A stretch of DNA of 15,613 nucleotides from Candidatus Faecousia faecipullorum (GTDB lineage Bacteria; Bacillota; Clostridia; Oscillospirales; Oscillospiraceae): positions 1-15,613 of the forward strand of contig DVJG01000159.1 of NCBI GenBank assembly GCA_018710805.1. Direction: 5' to 3'. Shown piece after piece: positions 1 through 7,011 of the stretch. The notes under the pieces are model-generated. The model had not been told where the DNA came from. It ran no database searches and saw only the letters and a program-made list of their open reading frames with translations. Within the stretch, counting starts at the first letter, position 1. The number at the start of each line of letters is the position of its first letter. The position numbers and the translations under genes are program-made.

Positions 1-195
1 TCCCTGGGCGCTACGGGACTGCTGCTGGCGCTGAACTTTCTCACGGCCCTGGGTTCCGAGACCCTGGGAAATGTGCTCCATGGGATTCTCACCATCGTGT
101 CCAGTCCCATGATCTGCAGCGGCTACTGGGCCCTGAGCCTTTTTCTCTGGGCCTGCCTGCTCATGGGGAGCTTCAAAGTGCTGTCAAAACGGTAA
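1..195 (+). CDS. C-terminal end of an unknown membrane protein (partial)
   Basis: Frame 1 is open from the left edge to TAA at 193-195, giving the last 64 residues of a protein that begins outside the window. The residues are very hydrophobic: one membrane segment at about residues 1-18 (SLGATGLLLALNFLTALG) and a second at about 42-58 (ALSLFLWACLLMGSF). A short basic tail, KVLSKR, follows and would sit on the cytoplasmic side by the positive-inside rule. Codon use matches the GC-rich neighbours, so this is likely a real gene. I do not recognise the family and there are no catalytic motifs. It is transcribed toward the CDF transporter gene, and the hairpin-rich region after it probably contains its terminator. 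Confidence 0.6.
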   Translation, partial: SLGATGLLLALNFLTALGSETLGNVLHGILTIVSSPMICSGYWALSLFLWACLLMGSFKVLSKR

Positions 196-197
196 AC

Positions 198-437
198 GGG
201 GAGGGCATTTGCCCTCCTCAGAGGCTGTGGGAAAAGCCCGCTTTTCCTGCAAACTTTGGCAGCCTGCTGCGCGCATAATTTGTCCCCCCGGGGACAAATT
301 CCACACTTGCAGTCTGAGAAGTATTTTCCGCCAGGTACGCGCCCCGGCGGAAAATTTTTTGACTTTCTTTGCCGCCCCAGGCGGCAAACTCTGGGAGGCT
401 TTTTTGACAAGCTGAGGGGAGGGCCTTGGCCCTCCCC
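198..437. repeat. Cluster of six inverted repeats (hairpins) in a convergent intergenic region
   Basis: This 272-base gap holds no convincing gene but six hairpin-forming inverted repeats in about 240 bases. They are: 198-206/211-219 (GGGGAGGGC, 9 bp with one G-T); 230-237/240-247 (GGAAAAGC); 277-287/290-300 (AATTTGTCCCC, perfect 11 bp); 323-332/346-355 (ATTTTCCGCC, perfect 10 bp); 368-376/380-388 (TTTGCCGCC, perfect 9 bp); and 416-425/428-437 (GGGGAGGGCC, perfect). The outer two share the GGGGAGGGC stem, which also appears in the terminator at 2757-2785. The word TTTTTTGAC occurs twice, at 355-363 and 400-408. The region lies between converging genes, so some hairpins are surely terminators, but six is more than termination needs. 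An intergenic palindromic repeat element is a plausible alternative. Confidence 0.7.
323..360 (+). terminator. Rho-independent terminator candidate for the left-edge gene
   Basis: A perfect 10-bp stem (ATTTTCCGCC at 323-332 with 346-355) and a 13-base loop are followed directly by a T run reaching 360. It is the only hairpin in the cluster with a clear T tract on the + strand, so it is the best terminator for the upstream gene. It lies 128 bases past the stop codon. Confidence 0.5.
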
Positions 438-467
438 ATATGTTTTCAAAAACTGGAAGCTTTCTCT

Positions 468-1652
468 TCAATCTACCTTCTGATTAAAGGATGCGCTGTC
501 GAAGGTGATTTTTACATGGTACTGAGGGACCTGGCCGTCGTTGAGCGCCTGAGAAATCTCCGAGAGAATGCTGTCGGTTTCGCCTCTCAGGTCGCTGGGA
601 AGGCTCACATCGAAGAGCACATTCACATGGCGCTTGCCCTGGGTCATGCGAAAATCGTGGAGGTCCAGCCGGGGGTCCCTGGCTTTCAAAATGGCCTGGG
701 TCCGCTCTTTCAGGGCGTTGAGCTCCGGGTCGTCCACGCAGACCGGGTCGTAGTGGATGACGAGATGTACATTGTGGCTTTTCAGGCACTCCCGTTCCAT
801 GGCGTCGATGAGCTCGTGGCACTCCAGCGGGTCCTCCCGGTAGTCCATCTCCACATGGAGGCTGGCGAAGCGCTGACCGGGGCCGTAGTCGTGGACCATA
901 AGGTCATGATAGCCCAAAACCTTGGGCTGGGCCCCTATGTAGTCCACAATTTTTTTCGCCAGCTCCGGGCTGGCGTTTTCGCCCAGCAGGGGAGAGATGG
1001 TTTCCTTTGCCAGGTTCCAGCCGCTGTAGAGGATGAACACTGCCACGCACAGACCCATGTAGCCGTCCACCCGGACGTCGAAGATCGTCTCGATCACGGC
1101 GGCCAGAAGCACTGCGGAGGTGGTGATGCAGTCGTTCCGGCTGTCGTCGGAGGTGGCGAGCAATGTGGTGGAGTTGATTTTCCTGCCCAGGTTCCGGTTA
1201 AAGAGGCACATCCACAGCTTCACGGCAATGGAGGCAGCCAGCACCGCCGCCACCACGGGAGAGAACTCCACGGCGGTGGGGTGGAGAATTTTATCCACGG
1301 AGGTGTTCACCAGTTCCAGGCCGATGACCAGAATCAGCGCCGCCACCGCAAGGCCCGACAGGTACTCTGCCCGGGCATGGCCGTAGGGATGGTCCTCGTC
1401 CGCAGGCTTCTCGGAAATGCGGAAGCCGATGAGGGTCACAATGGACCCGGAGGCGTCGGAGAGGTTATTCAGGGCGTCGGCGGTGATGGATACGGAGCCC
1501 GAAAGAAGGCCCGCCAGGAGCTTTCCCAGGCACAGCGCCAGATTGCAGCAGATGCCGACAGCCCCGGACAGGGACCCGATGGCTGTGCGGACCCGGCTGT
1601 CCTCTAAATTTTCATGGTCTTTTACAAAGAGACGAACCAGAAGGTCTCCCAT
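468..1652 (-). CDS. Cation diffusion facilitator (CDF) family metal transporter, likely Mn2+/Fe2+ exporter type
   Basis: The 394-residue protein is a CDF-family divalent metal/proton antiporter of the cytoplasmic membrane. The start is the ATG at 1652, because GGAGG lies 7 bases before it; an in-frame ATG ten codons upstream lacks such a site. Six membrane segments are visible within residues 25-215, with the family signature SGSVSITADALNNLSDASGS in TM2 and HPYGHARAEY at 88-97. Metal-site residues are N62/D66 in TM2 and D170/D174 in TM5 (DDSRND). The lack of the TM2 histidine typical of zinc CDFs points to a manganese or iron type, by my recollection of MntE-like members. After the usual dimerisation domain (about 225-305) there is an extra roughly 85-residue C-terminal extension with a second similar-looking alpha/beta fold. 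Two inverted repeats upstream suggest metal-dependent control. The family call is firm; the substrate is inference. Confidence 0.93.
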   Translation of the reverse strand: MGDLLVRLFVKDHENLEDSRVRTAIGSLSGAVGICCNLALCLGKLLAGLLSGSVSITADALNNLSDASGSIVTLIGFRISEKPADEDHPYGHARAEYLSGLAVAALILVIGLELVNTSVDKILHPTAVEFSPVVAAVLAASIAVKLWMCLFNRNLGRKINSTTLLATSDDSRNDCITTSAVLLAAVIETIFDVRVDGYMGLCVAVFILYSGWNLAKETISPLLGENASPELAKKIVDYIGAQPKVLGYHDLMVHDYGPGQRFASLHVEMDYREDPLECHELIDAMERECLKSHNVHLVIHYDPVCVDDPELNALKERTQAILKARDPRLDLHDFRMTQGKRHVNVLFDVSLPSDLRGETDSILSEISQALNDGQVPQYHVKITFDSASFNQKVD

Positions 1653-1692
1653 AATATTCCTCCAAACTCGGGAAAAACCCAACTTTTTCGTC

Positions 1693-1731
1693 TCTACTGT
1701 CAGTAGAACCGGGGATTCTACAGCTGGTAGA
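1693..1731. promoter_or_regulatory. Tandem operator-like inverted repeats upstream of the CDF gene
   Basis: Two 15-base inverted repeats of the form TCTAC-N5-GTAGA lie 24 bases apart start to start: TCTACTGTCAGTAGA (1693-1707) and TCTACAGCTGGTAGA (1717-1731). On the - strand the second contains TAGAAT, a -10-like hexamer (1720 down to 1715). The pair would therefore cover the promoter and start of transcription of the CDF gene. This looks like a repressor site; the regulator is not in the window. Confidence 0.5.
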
Positions 1732-1763
1732 GGGAAAGCCGGACATAATTTCCCGGAAATGGG

Positions 1764-1792
1764 GTGACTTTACCCCTAAAATATTGTATGCT
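1764..1792 (+). promoter_or_regulatory. Promoter of degV
   Basis: GTGACT (1764-1769), a 17-base spacer and TATGCT (1787-1792) form a sigma-A-like promoter with four of six matches in each box. It ends about 80 bases before the degV start codon. Confidence 0.45.
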
Positions 1793-1874
1793 ATGGTGGC
1801 AATGAAACTTTCCACCATTATACTCCCGGGGAAAGCTTCTGTCTATCAAATTTTTCATTCGGAGCGTGAAAACC

Positions 1875-2735
1875 ATGCCTTATCAAATCATTACCGATTC
1901 CGCCTGCGATTTTCCCACCCCCATGTATGAGCAGCTGAACCTCACCATGCTGCCGCTTACCATCACCTTTCGTGGGGTGTCTGCCAACGACCGGAACGAC
2001 GACAGTCTGAAGGAGGTCTACGACGGCCTGCGAAACGGAGAAGTGGCAACCACCGCTGCCGTCAATCCCCAGGGCTGGGACAGCGCCATGCGGCCCCATC
2101 TCCAAAACGGGAAGGATGTTCTTGTACTGGCCTTCTCCTCGGGCCTTTCCACCACCTACCAGTCTGCGGTCATTGCCGCCGAAGAACTGAAAGAGGAATT
2201 CCCGGAGCGGAAGATCATCGTGGTGGATACCCTCTGCGCCTCTCTGGGCCAGGGCCTGCTGGTGTGGTACGCCTGTAAGCTCCGGGACCAGGGAAAGAGC
2301 CTGGAGGAAGTGTCCGCCTGGGTGGAGGAGAATAAGTTCCACCTGTGCCACTGGTTCACCGTGGACGACCTCATGTATTTAAAGCGCGGCGGACGCATCA
2401 GCGCCGCCACTGCCGTGGTGGGCACCATGCTGCAGATCAAGCCCGTGCTCCACATGGACGACGAGGGACACCTGATCAACATGGCGAAGGCCCGGGGCCG
2501 CCGGGGGTCTTTGGATGCCCTGGTGAAGAAGCTCCAGGAGCTGGGAGCGGGCTACGACAATTCCACGGTTTTCCTGTCCCACGGCGACTGCCTGGAGGAC
2601 GCCCGGTATGTGGAAAAGCAGCTCAAAGAAAAGTGCGGCGTGAAGGAAGTGGTCATCAGCTACGTAGGCGCCGTCATCGGCTCCCACTCGGGCCCCGGCA
2701 CCGTGGCTCTGTTCTTCCTGGGAGAGCACCGCTGA
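1875..2735 (+). CDS. DegV family fatty-acid-binding protein (FakB-like)
   Basis: The 286-residue cytosolic protein has the full length and order of DegV proteins. Family members of the FakB type hold a fatty acid while the FakA kinase phosphorylates it, feeding exogenous acyl chains into phospholipids. Visible motifs are IITDSACDFP at 5-14, the serine-rich SSGLSTTYQSA loop at 88-98, VDTLCASLGQGLLV at 117-130, the DLMYLKRGGRIS stretch at 165-176, and the C-terminal GAVIGSHSGPGTVALFF at 265-281. The start is the ATG at 1875, where GGAG (1861-1864) sits 10 bases upstream; an in-frame GTG at 1866 is too close to that site. The gene stands alone between its own promoter and a bidirectional terminator, and converges on plsC, a later step of phospholipid synthesis. 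The specific ligand cannot be read from sequence. Confidence 0.93.
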   Translation: MPYQIITDSACDFPTPMYEQLNLTMLPLTITFRGVSANDRNDDSLKEVYDGLRNGEVATTAAVNPQGWDSAMRPHLQNGKDVLVLAFSSGLSTTYQSAVIAAEELKEEFPERKIIVVDTLCASLGQGLLVWYACKLRDQGKSLEEVSAWVEENKFHLCHWFTVDDLMYLKRGGRISAATAVVGTMLQIKPVLHMDDEGHLINMAKARGRRGSLDALVKKLQELGAGYDNSTVFLSHGDCLEDARYVEKQLKEKCGVKEVVISYVGAVIGSHSGPGTVALFFLGEHR

Positions 2736-2756
2736 ATCCATCGGAAAAAAAGATTT

Positions 2757-2785
2757 GGGGAGGGTGAAAACCCTCCCCGTTTTTT
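2757..2785. terminator. Bidirectional terminator between degV and plsC
   Basis: GGGGAGGG (2757-2764) pairs with CCCTCCCC (2771-2778) around a TGAAAA loop, followed by TTTTTT at 2780-2785. On the other strand a run of T follows a few bases beyond the stem (A run at 2745-2751). It can therefore end both converging transcripts. The stem matches two hairpins at 198-219 and 416-437. Confidence 0.88.
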
Positions 2786-2790
2786 CTGGG

Positions 2791-3507
2791 TTATTCTGCG
2801 GTGACCGCCTGAATCTTTTCTGCAATTCTGCTTTTCACCAGTGCGGCAATCTCGGTGGTGGCAAGGTCCTTGTATTCCTCCCAGGGAATGGGCTTGAGGT
2901 AGTGAATCTGCACCGACACCGGGGCGCTTCCCTGCTGGTCCAGGACCTTGAAGCAGTCGATGAGGGCTATGGGCACAATGGGACATTTGCTCCGCAGGGC
3001 GCAGCGGAAGCTTCCGCTGTGGAAATCCACCATTTCGTTGCCCAGACGGCTTCTGGTGCCCTCGGGGAAAATGAGATAGGCCCGGCCCTTTTTTACCTCC
3101 GTGGTCACCTGCTGAATGACCGTCAGGCTCTGGCGCACGTCCTCCCGGTCCATGGCAAAGGACTTGGTGCAAAGGGCAACCTGGTGGATAAAGGGGATGT
3201 TATACAGCTCCTTTTTCATGACAACGCCCAAAGGCCGCTGACAGGTAGCCACCACAGCCAGGGGGTCGAACATACCCTGGTGGTTGCCGTAGAGCATGAA
3301 GCCTCCCTCCTTTGGAAGGTTTTCCTGGCCCGAGGAGAGAATGTGAATGTTTCCCGACCGGATGCCCCGGAGAAGAATGTCCCGGATAAAGCCGTACATC
3401 TCCTTTTCCTCGTATTTTTCGGGGTGCTTTGCATAGCGGCAGAGCTTTCCCCAGGCGCCGGGGACCAAAAACGTATTTTTCAGGACCATGGTCACAATAC
3501 GGTTCAT
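2791..3507 (-). CDS. plsC: 1-acyl-sn-glycerol-3-phosphate acyltransferase (PlsC family)
   Basis: The 238-residue protein would transfer an acyl chain to lysophosphatidic acid, making phosphatidic acid at the inner face of the membrane. It carries the ordered family motifs: NHQGMFD at 75-81 (catalytic NHx4D, H76 and D81), a KKEL segment at 98-101, FPEGTRSR at 147-154 (glycerol-phosphate binding), HSGSF at 163-167 and IVPIAL at 177-182. The N-terminal 15 residues are mildly hydrophobic, suiting membrane association. The start ATG has GAGGA about 8 bases upstream and sits just behind a very good promoter. It converges with degV, whose product supplies acyl groups in the FakAB route; this is a sensible but unproven functional link. 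Some family members use other lyso-acceptors. Confidence 0.92.
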   Translation of the reverse strand: MNRIVTMVLKNTFLVPGAWGKLCRYAKHPEKYEEKEMYGFIRDILLRGIRSGNIHILSSGQENLPKEGGFMLYGNHQGMFDPLAVVATCQRPLGVVMKKELYNIPFIHQVALCTKSFAMDREDVRQSLTVIQQVTTEVKKGRAYLIFPEGTRSRLGNEMVDFHSGSFRCALRSKCPIVPIALIDCFKVLDQQGSAPVSVQIHYLKPIPWEEYKDLATTEIAALVKSRIAEKIQAVTAE

Positions 3508-3538
3508 ACGCTATCCTCACTTTATCTGGATTGCCCCC

Positions 3539-3567
3539 ATTTTACCATAGGGGAGCGTGTTTTGCAA
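3539..3567 (-). promoter_or_regulatory. Promoter of plsC
   Basis: On the - strand TTGCAA (3567-3562), a 17-base spacer and TAAAAT (3544-3539) make a strong sigma-A-like promoter. The -10 box lies about 30 bases before the plsC start codon. Confidence 0.7.
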
Positions 3568-3632
3568 CCGTCTGGGGGACGCAACAAATTATTCACAGAA
3601 CCTTCTTATTTTCGTCCCAAAGGGTTCTAAAT

Positions 3633-3661
3633 TTCTTAAGCAATGGGGAGTATGTTATATT
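3633..3661 (+). promoter_or_regulatory. Weak promoter candidate for htrA
   Basis: TATATT (3656-3661) is preceded at 17 bases by TTCTTA (3633-3638), a poor -35 box. It is the best promoter-like arrangement in the 227-base gap before htrA. The weak -35 would allow an activator, but I see no recognisable stress-regulator site. Confidence 0.35.
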
Positions 3662-3734
3662 CAAACAAATAAATCACAGCATCCTGCCTCTCCTTTCCCT
3701 GCGGGAGCCGGCGGAATGCTTAGGAGGAACGATT

Positions 3735-5042
3735 ATGAGCGACTACGAGAAACAAGACGGATTTTATTCCTACAACCATCAAACCCCCGGGGAAGGGTTT
3801 CCCCCCTATGAGGCGCCCAAGCCCAAGAAAAAAAGCGGCGCCGGAAAGATCATTGCCCTGGCCCTGTGCTTTTCCCTGCTTGGCAGTGCCCTGGGCGCCG
3901 GAGGCGTCCTTCTGGGACAGGGAATTATGAATAAAAAGAGCGCGGTTCCCGGCGGCGAGGTCACGGCAATGCTGGAAGGTCTGCGGCAGAAGAGCGTGAT
4001 CCAGACCGTCCAGGTGGATACCAGCAAGCTTCTGACCCCTGCGGAGGTCTATGCCGCCAACGCTGCTTCCACCGTGGGCATCACCACTTCCATTACCACC
4101 CAGAATTTCTGGGGCTTCCCCACCCAGGCCGCCGCAGCAGGCTCCGGCTTCATCATCTCTTCCGACGGCTATATCCTTACCAACTACCATGTTATTGAGG
4201 ACTCGGACACCGTTACCGTTGCCATGTATGACGGCACCACCTACGATGCCAAAATCGTGGGCTACGATGAATCCAACGACATTGCGGTTCTGAAGGTGGA
4301 TGCCGAGAATCTGACCCCTGTGGTGCTGGGGGACTCTGACGACCTGAACGTTGGCGACGACGTGGTTGCCATCGGCAACCCCTTGGGCGAGCTGACCTTC
4401 TCCCTGACCCGGGGCTCCGTCAGTGCCATGGACCGTCAGGTGACCATGTCCGGCGGCCTTACCATGAACCTCATTCAGACCGACACCGCCATCAACTCCG
4501 GCAACTCCGGCGGCGCCCTCTTTAACCTCCATGGCGAGGTGGTCGGCGTGGTCAACGCCAAGTATTCCGGAAGCTCCAGCAGCGGCGCCACCATCGACAA
4601 CATAGGCTTTGCCATTCCCATCAATACGGTCCGCCCCATTGTGGAGAGCATCATTGAAAAGGGCTATATCGCCAAGCCCTATATCGGCGTGAGCCTGACG
4701 GATGTGGGCCAGGATGCCACAATCTACGGCCTGCCCCAGGGCGCCGTCATTCGGGAAGTTGTGGAAGACAGCCCTGCGGAAAAAGCGGGCCTTCAGGTAG
4801 GCGATATCGTCACCCGGGCCAACGGCCAGGACATTACGGGAAGCAACGACCTGGTGAAGATTGTAAAGGCCATGAGCGCCGGAGACTCCCTGAACCTTAC
4901 CGTCTATCGCAAGGGAGAGACCATGGAACTGACGCTCACCGTGGAGGAGCAAATCCAAAACGCCTTGGCCCAGGAGGAAATCAAGGAGCAAAGCGCCCAG
5001 CAGGGAATGGAAAACTTCCCGTTCTGGGGATTCATGAGATAA
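3735..5042 (+). CDS. htrA: HtrA/DegP-like membrane-anchored serine protease with PDZ domain
   Basis: The 435-residue protein is a trypsin-like HtrA protease acting outside the membrane on misfolded envelope or secreted proteins. The ATG at 3735 follows AGGAGGAA. A polar, proline- and lysine-rich cytoplasmic tail (1-37) leads into one membrane anchor at about 38-62. The protease domain spans about 105-305 with the catalytic triad H152 (TNYHVIE), D182 (SNDIAVLK) and S258 (NSGNSGGAL), all intact. One PDZ domain covers about 312-405 (KPYIGVSLT, SPAEKAGLQVGDIV), and the C-terminal 30 residues are Gln/Glu-rich and end in an aromatic FPFWGFMR. Length and one-PDZ layout match Gram-positive HtrA proteins. 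It is a single-gene unit with a strong downstream terminator. Confidence 0.96.
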   Translation: MSDYEKQDGFYSYNHQTPGEGFPPYEAPKPKKKSGAGKIIALALCFSLLGSALGAGGVLLGQGIMNKKSAVPGGEVTAMLEGLRQKSVIQTVQVDTSKLLTPAEVYAANAASTVGITTSITTQNFWGFPTQAAAAGSGFIISSDGYILTNYHVIEDSDTVTVAMYDGTTYDAKIVGYDESNDIAVLKVDAENLTPVVLGDSDDLNVGDDVVAIGNPLGELTFSLTRGSVSAMDRQVTMSGGLTMNLIQTDTAINSGNSGGALFNLHGEVVGVVNAKYSGSSSSGATIDNIGFAIPINTVRPIVESIIEKGYIAKPYIGVSLTDVGQDATIYGLPQGAVIREVVEDSPAEKAGLQVGDIVTRANGQDITGSNDLVKIVKAMSAGDSLNLTVYRKGETMELTLTVEEQIQNALAQEEIKEQSAQQGMENFPFWGFMR

Positions 5043-5053
5043 CGCAATAACCA

Positions 5054-5091
5054 AAAGCCCCGCCGCCTGAAAATTCAGGCGGCGGGGCTTT
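5054..5091. terminator. Bidirectional terminator between htrA and the TPR-like gene
   Basis: An 18-bp perfect stem (5054-5071 with 5074-5091) has a GC-rich core (GCCCCGCCGCCTG), A residues before it and T residues after it. It lies 12 bases after htrA and 17 bases beyond the stop of the opposite-strand gene, so it can serve both. Confidence 0.85.
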
Positions 5092-5108
5092 GCTGCAGGA
5101 CGGAAGCA

Positions 5109-5909
5109 TTACCGTGTCCTTTGATTCTCCTGGCGGTCTGCCCAGCTTTTGTAATAGGTTTTTCCGCCCTCCTGGCTCAGAAACTTCCAGTAGGTTCTGG
5201 CGGCGGCCCAGTCTTCCCGGCCGGCGGCATCCTGGGCAAGAACCCGGGCGGCTTCCAGGCGGCGGAGCTTATAGGGGGCCTCTCGGGTCAGGTCCCGGAG
5301 CCATTCCCCCTCTACGGTTCCTCCCGTGAGGCTTCCCACCCATGAGCGGTAAAGCCGAAGACTGCCCTCCAGGTTCTGAGACAGAGAGGTGTTTGTAAAG
5401 CGGGTTTCTTCGATGGTCTCTTCCAGAACGCCCATGGCGGCCCGGGCGGCTTCCAGGTCCCCTTTGCCCAGGGCATAGGCGGAGAGATTATTATAGTACA
5501 AACCTTTCAGAGCCTTGTCGGTTCCGAAGGAGCAGGGGGAGAGAACTGCCATTGCCCGGTCAAACTCCCCTGCGGCGGCATAGCCGTCGGCCAAGTACGC
5601 GCTGGCAATGACCTGATTGCGGCTGCCCGGCTTCAGTTTGCCGGGGACGGATCCATAGGCCAGCAGAAACGCTTTGGGGTCCAGCTCCATGTGCAGAAGT
5701 CCCAGATACCGGGTGTTCAGATGGCTGGATACCAGATTGCCCAGAATCCTGGCAGTGAGAAAGCCGATGGCCAGCATCAGGGCGGAGGCCAGAATCGGAA
5801 CGAAAATGGGATAACTCCGGTCCAGGACCCAGATGAGCACCGCAATCAGCCCGGAAAGGGCCAAGACAGCCCAATATGCCAGCCTGCTCTGCCAAAATCC
5901 TCGAATCAT
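5109..5909 (-). CDS. Membrane protein with TPR-like soluble domain, function unknown
   Basis: The 266-residue protein begins with two membrane segments, about residues 10-29 (AYWAVLALSGLIAVLIWVL) and 33-55, followed by a roughly 200-residue soluble part. That part has alanine-rich helical pairs resembling tetratricopeptide repeats (AYLADGYAAAGEFDRAMAVL at about 102-121, NNLSAYALGKGDLEAARAAM at about 140-159), suggesting protein-protein contacts. The start is the ATG at 5909, with GGGAGG 8 bases upstream. A further in-frame ATG at 5948 overlaps the -10 box of a good promoter, so it lies at or before the transcript start. I do not recognise a named family and see no catalytic motif. It is a single-gene unit sharing a terminator with htrA and divergent from the glycerate operon. 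Confidence 0.82.
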   Translation of the reverse strand: MIRGFWQSRLAYWAVLALSGLIAVLIWVLDRSYPIFVPILASALMLAIGFLTARILGNLVSSHLNTRYLGLLHMELDPKAFLLAYGSVPGKLKPGSRNQVIASAYLADGYAAAGEFDRAMAVLSPCSFGTDKALKGLYYNNLSAYALGKGDLEAARAAMGVLEETIEETRFTNTSLSQNLEGSLRLYRSWVGSLTGGTVEGEWLRDLTREAPYKLRRLEAARVLAQDAAGREDWAAARTYWKFLSQEGGKTYYKSWADRQENQRTR

Positions 5910-5939
5910 CCCAAACGCCTCCCGGCAATTTTTTTGTCT

Positions 5940-5968
5940 ATTATACATACTGGCTAAAGGCTTCGCAA
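5940..5968 (-). promoter_or_regulatory. Promoter of the TPR-like membrane protein gene
   Basis: On the - strand TTGCGA (5968-5963), a 17-base spacer and a consensus TATAAT (5945-5940) are present. The predicted transcript start near 5933 leaves a leader of about 24 bases, which settles the start codon at 5909. Confidence 0.72.
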
Positions 5969-6006
5969 GGGAAATCCTTCCGTTTGTGGATTTTCGACAT
6001 TCAGCA

Positions 6007-6035
6007 CAATTCTGTGAGACAATTGTTAACGCAAT
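6007..6035. repeat. Three CAATT direct repeats at 12-base spacing upstream of the glycerate operon
   Basis: ACAATT (6007), ACAATT (6019) and GCAATT (6031) recur exactly 12 bases apart, about 50-80 bases upstream of the operon -10 box. Such phasing upstream of a weak -35 would suit an activator; binding by the operon's own CdaR-type protein is inference. Confidence 0.4.
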
Positions 6036-6084
6036 TTAGTTTCGGTACCAAAGAAATGCTATTCCCTTTTTGAATTTCATCGGC

Positions 6085-6090
6085 TATAAT
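6085..6090 (+). promoter_or_regulatory. -10 box of the glycerate operon promoter
   Basis: A consensus TATAAT at 6085-6090 lies 75 bases before the first gene. The hexamer at the expected -35 position (TTCCCT, 6062-6067) is poor. This pattern fits an activator-dependent promoter. A GGTACC-centred imperfect palindrome (6041-6052) lies just upstream. Confidence 0.5.
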
Positions 6091-6164
6091 AACGGTAATC
6101 GGAAGGAATATGGAAGCGGAACTATGAAAAATATCCAAAATCTATGGAAAGCGGAGGAACCTCG

Positions 6165-7001
6165 ATGGTACGTATCACAGCGCTGATGGACAACAAACCT
6201 TCGGAAAACAAGGCCCTGTGCAATGAGCATGGGCTGTCCTATTTGGTGGAGGGCAGGGGAATCCGGTTCCTCTTTGACTGCGGCGCCGGCCCTCATCCCT
6301 GGGAGAATGCCCACCGCCTGGGCCTGGATGTGGGAAATCTGGACGCGGTGGTGCTCAGCCACAGCCACTACGACCACGCGGCGGGATATCGGGACCTCCT
6401 GGAAATGGGCGGCGGAAGCCCGCTGCTTTATACGGGAAAGCGGTTTTTCGAGCCGAAATTTGCCTATGACGGCACAAAATATACGGACCTCTCCGCGGGA
6501 TTTGACCGGGCGTTTTTGGAAGCGCACCATGTCAGCCACCGGGAGGTGGCCGACGTGACGGAGCTGGCAAAAGGCGTCTACCTGCTCTCGGGCTTTCCCC
6601 GGAAGAACGAATTTGAGACCATCCCGGAACGGTTCGTCCGGCTGACGGACCAGGGATTTGTGCCGGATGATTTTGAAGATGAAATCTGCATTGCCCTGGA
6701 TGTGGGGGGCAAGCTGGTGATTTTGGTGGGCTGCTCCCACCCCGGAATTCTGAATATGGTAGAGCACGTCCACAAAGTGCTGTCGCTGCCGGTTTACGGT
6801 GTTTTCGGCGGAACCCACCTGGTGGAGGCGGACGAGGCCCGGGTATCCCGCACCGTTCGGCGGCTTCGGGAAATGGGAGTGGAGATTCTGGGCCTGAGCC
6901 ACTGCTCGGGAGAAGCGGCGGAATGCGCCATCTGCCGGGACCGGACCGTGAAAAGCTGCCACATGGGGTCGGGAGACTGCATCTTCCTGGACCTGGACTG
7001 A
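6165..7001 (+). CDS. Metallo-beta-lactamase fold hydrolase (COG1237-like)
   Basis: The 278-residue cytosolic protein has the metal-binding signature of the metallo-beta-lactamase fold: HSHYDH at 66-71, GCSHPG with H192, GGTH with H218 and LSHCSG with H246. The opening (DNKPSENKALCNEHGLSYLVE then FLFDCGAG) is like the group often named 7,8-dihydropterin-6-methyl-4-(ribofuranosyl)-aminobenzene 5'-phosphate synthase. That name comes from a methanogen enzyme and is unlikely to describe the role here. The start is the ATG at 6165, 6 bases after GGAGGAA. It is the first gene of the operon, ending 10 bases before the regulator gene. Its place beside glycerate genes suggests hydrolysis of a lactone, ester or phosphoester precursor, but this is inference. 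Confidence 0.88.
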   Translation: MVRITALMDNKPSENKALCNEHGLSYLVEGRGIRFLFDCGAGPHPWENAHRLGLDVGNLDAVVLSHSHYDHAAGYRDLLEMGGGSPLLYTGKRFFEPKFAYDGTKYTDLSAGFDRAFLEAHHVSHREVADVTELAKGVYLLSGFPRKNEFETIPERFVRLTDQGFVPDDFEDEICIALDVGGKLVILVGCSHPGILNMVEHVHKVLSLPVYGVFGGTHLVEADEARVSRTVRRLREMGVEILGLSHCSGEAAECAICRDRTVKSCHMGSGDCIFLDLD

Positions 7002-7011
7002 GGAAAGAAAC

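Noticed and set aside
198..219. First hairpin considered as the terminator of the left-edge gene
   Set aside because: The stem is good and well placed, but no T run follows it; the hairpin at 323-360 is the better terminator.
426..1607. 393-residue + strand ORF opposite the CDF gene
   Set aside because: It is the antisense shadow of the transporter, rich in His, Val and Gly, with no ribosome site; the opposite frame has clear CDF motifs.
3720..5054. 444-residue - strand ORF opposite htrA
   Set aside because: It is an antisense shadow produced by GC-rich codons; the + strand shows an intact protease triad.
6124..6186. 20-codon ORF (MKNIQNLWKAEEPRW...) overlapping the start of the metallo-hydrolase gene, considered as a leader peptide
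   Set aside because: Its ribosome site is weak, its residues show no attenuation-type codon bias, and no alternative terminator/antiterminator hairpin follows. Chance is the simpler explanation.
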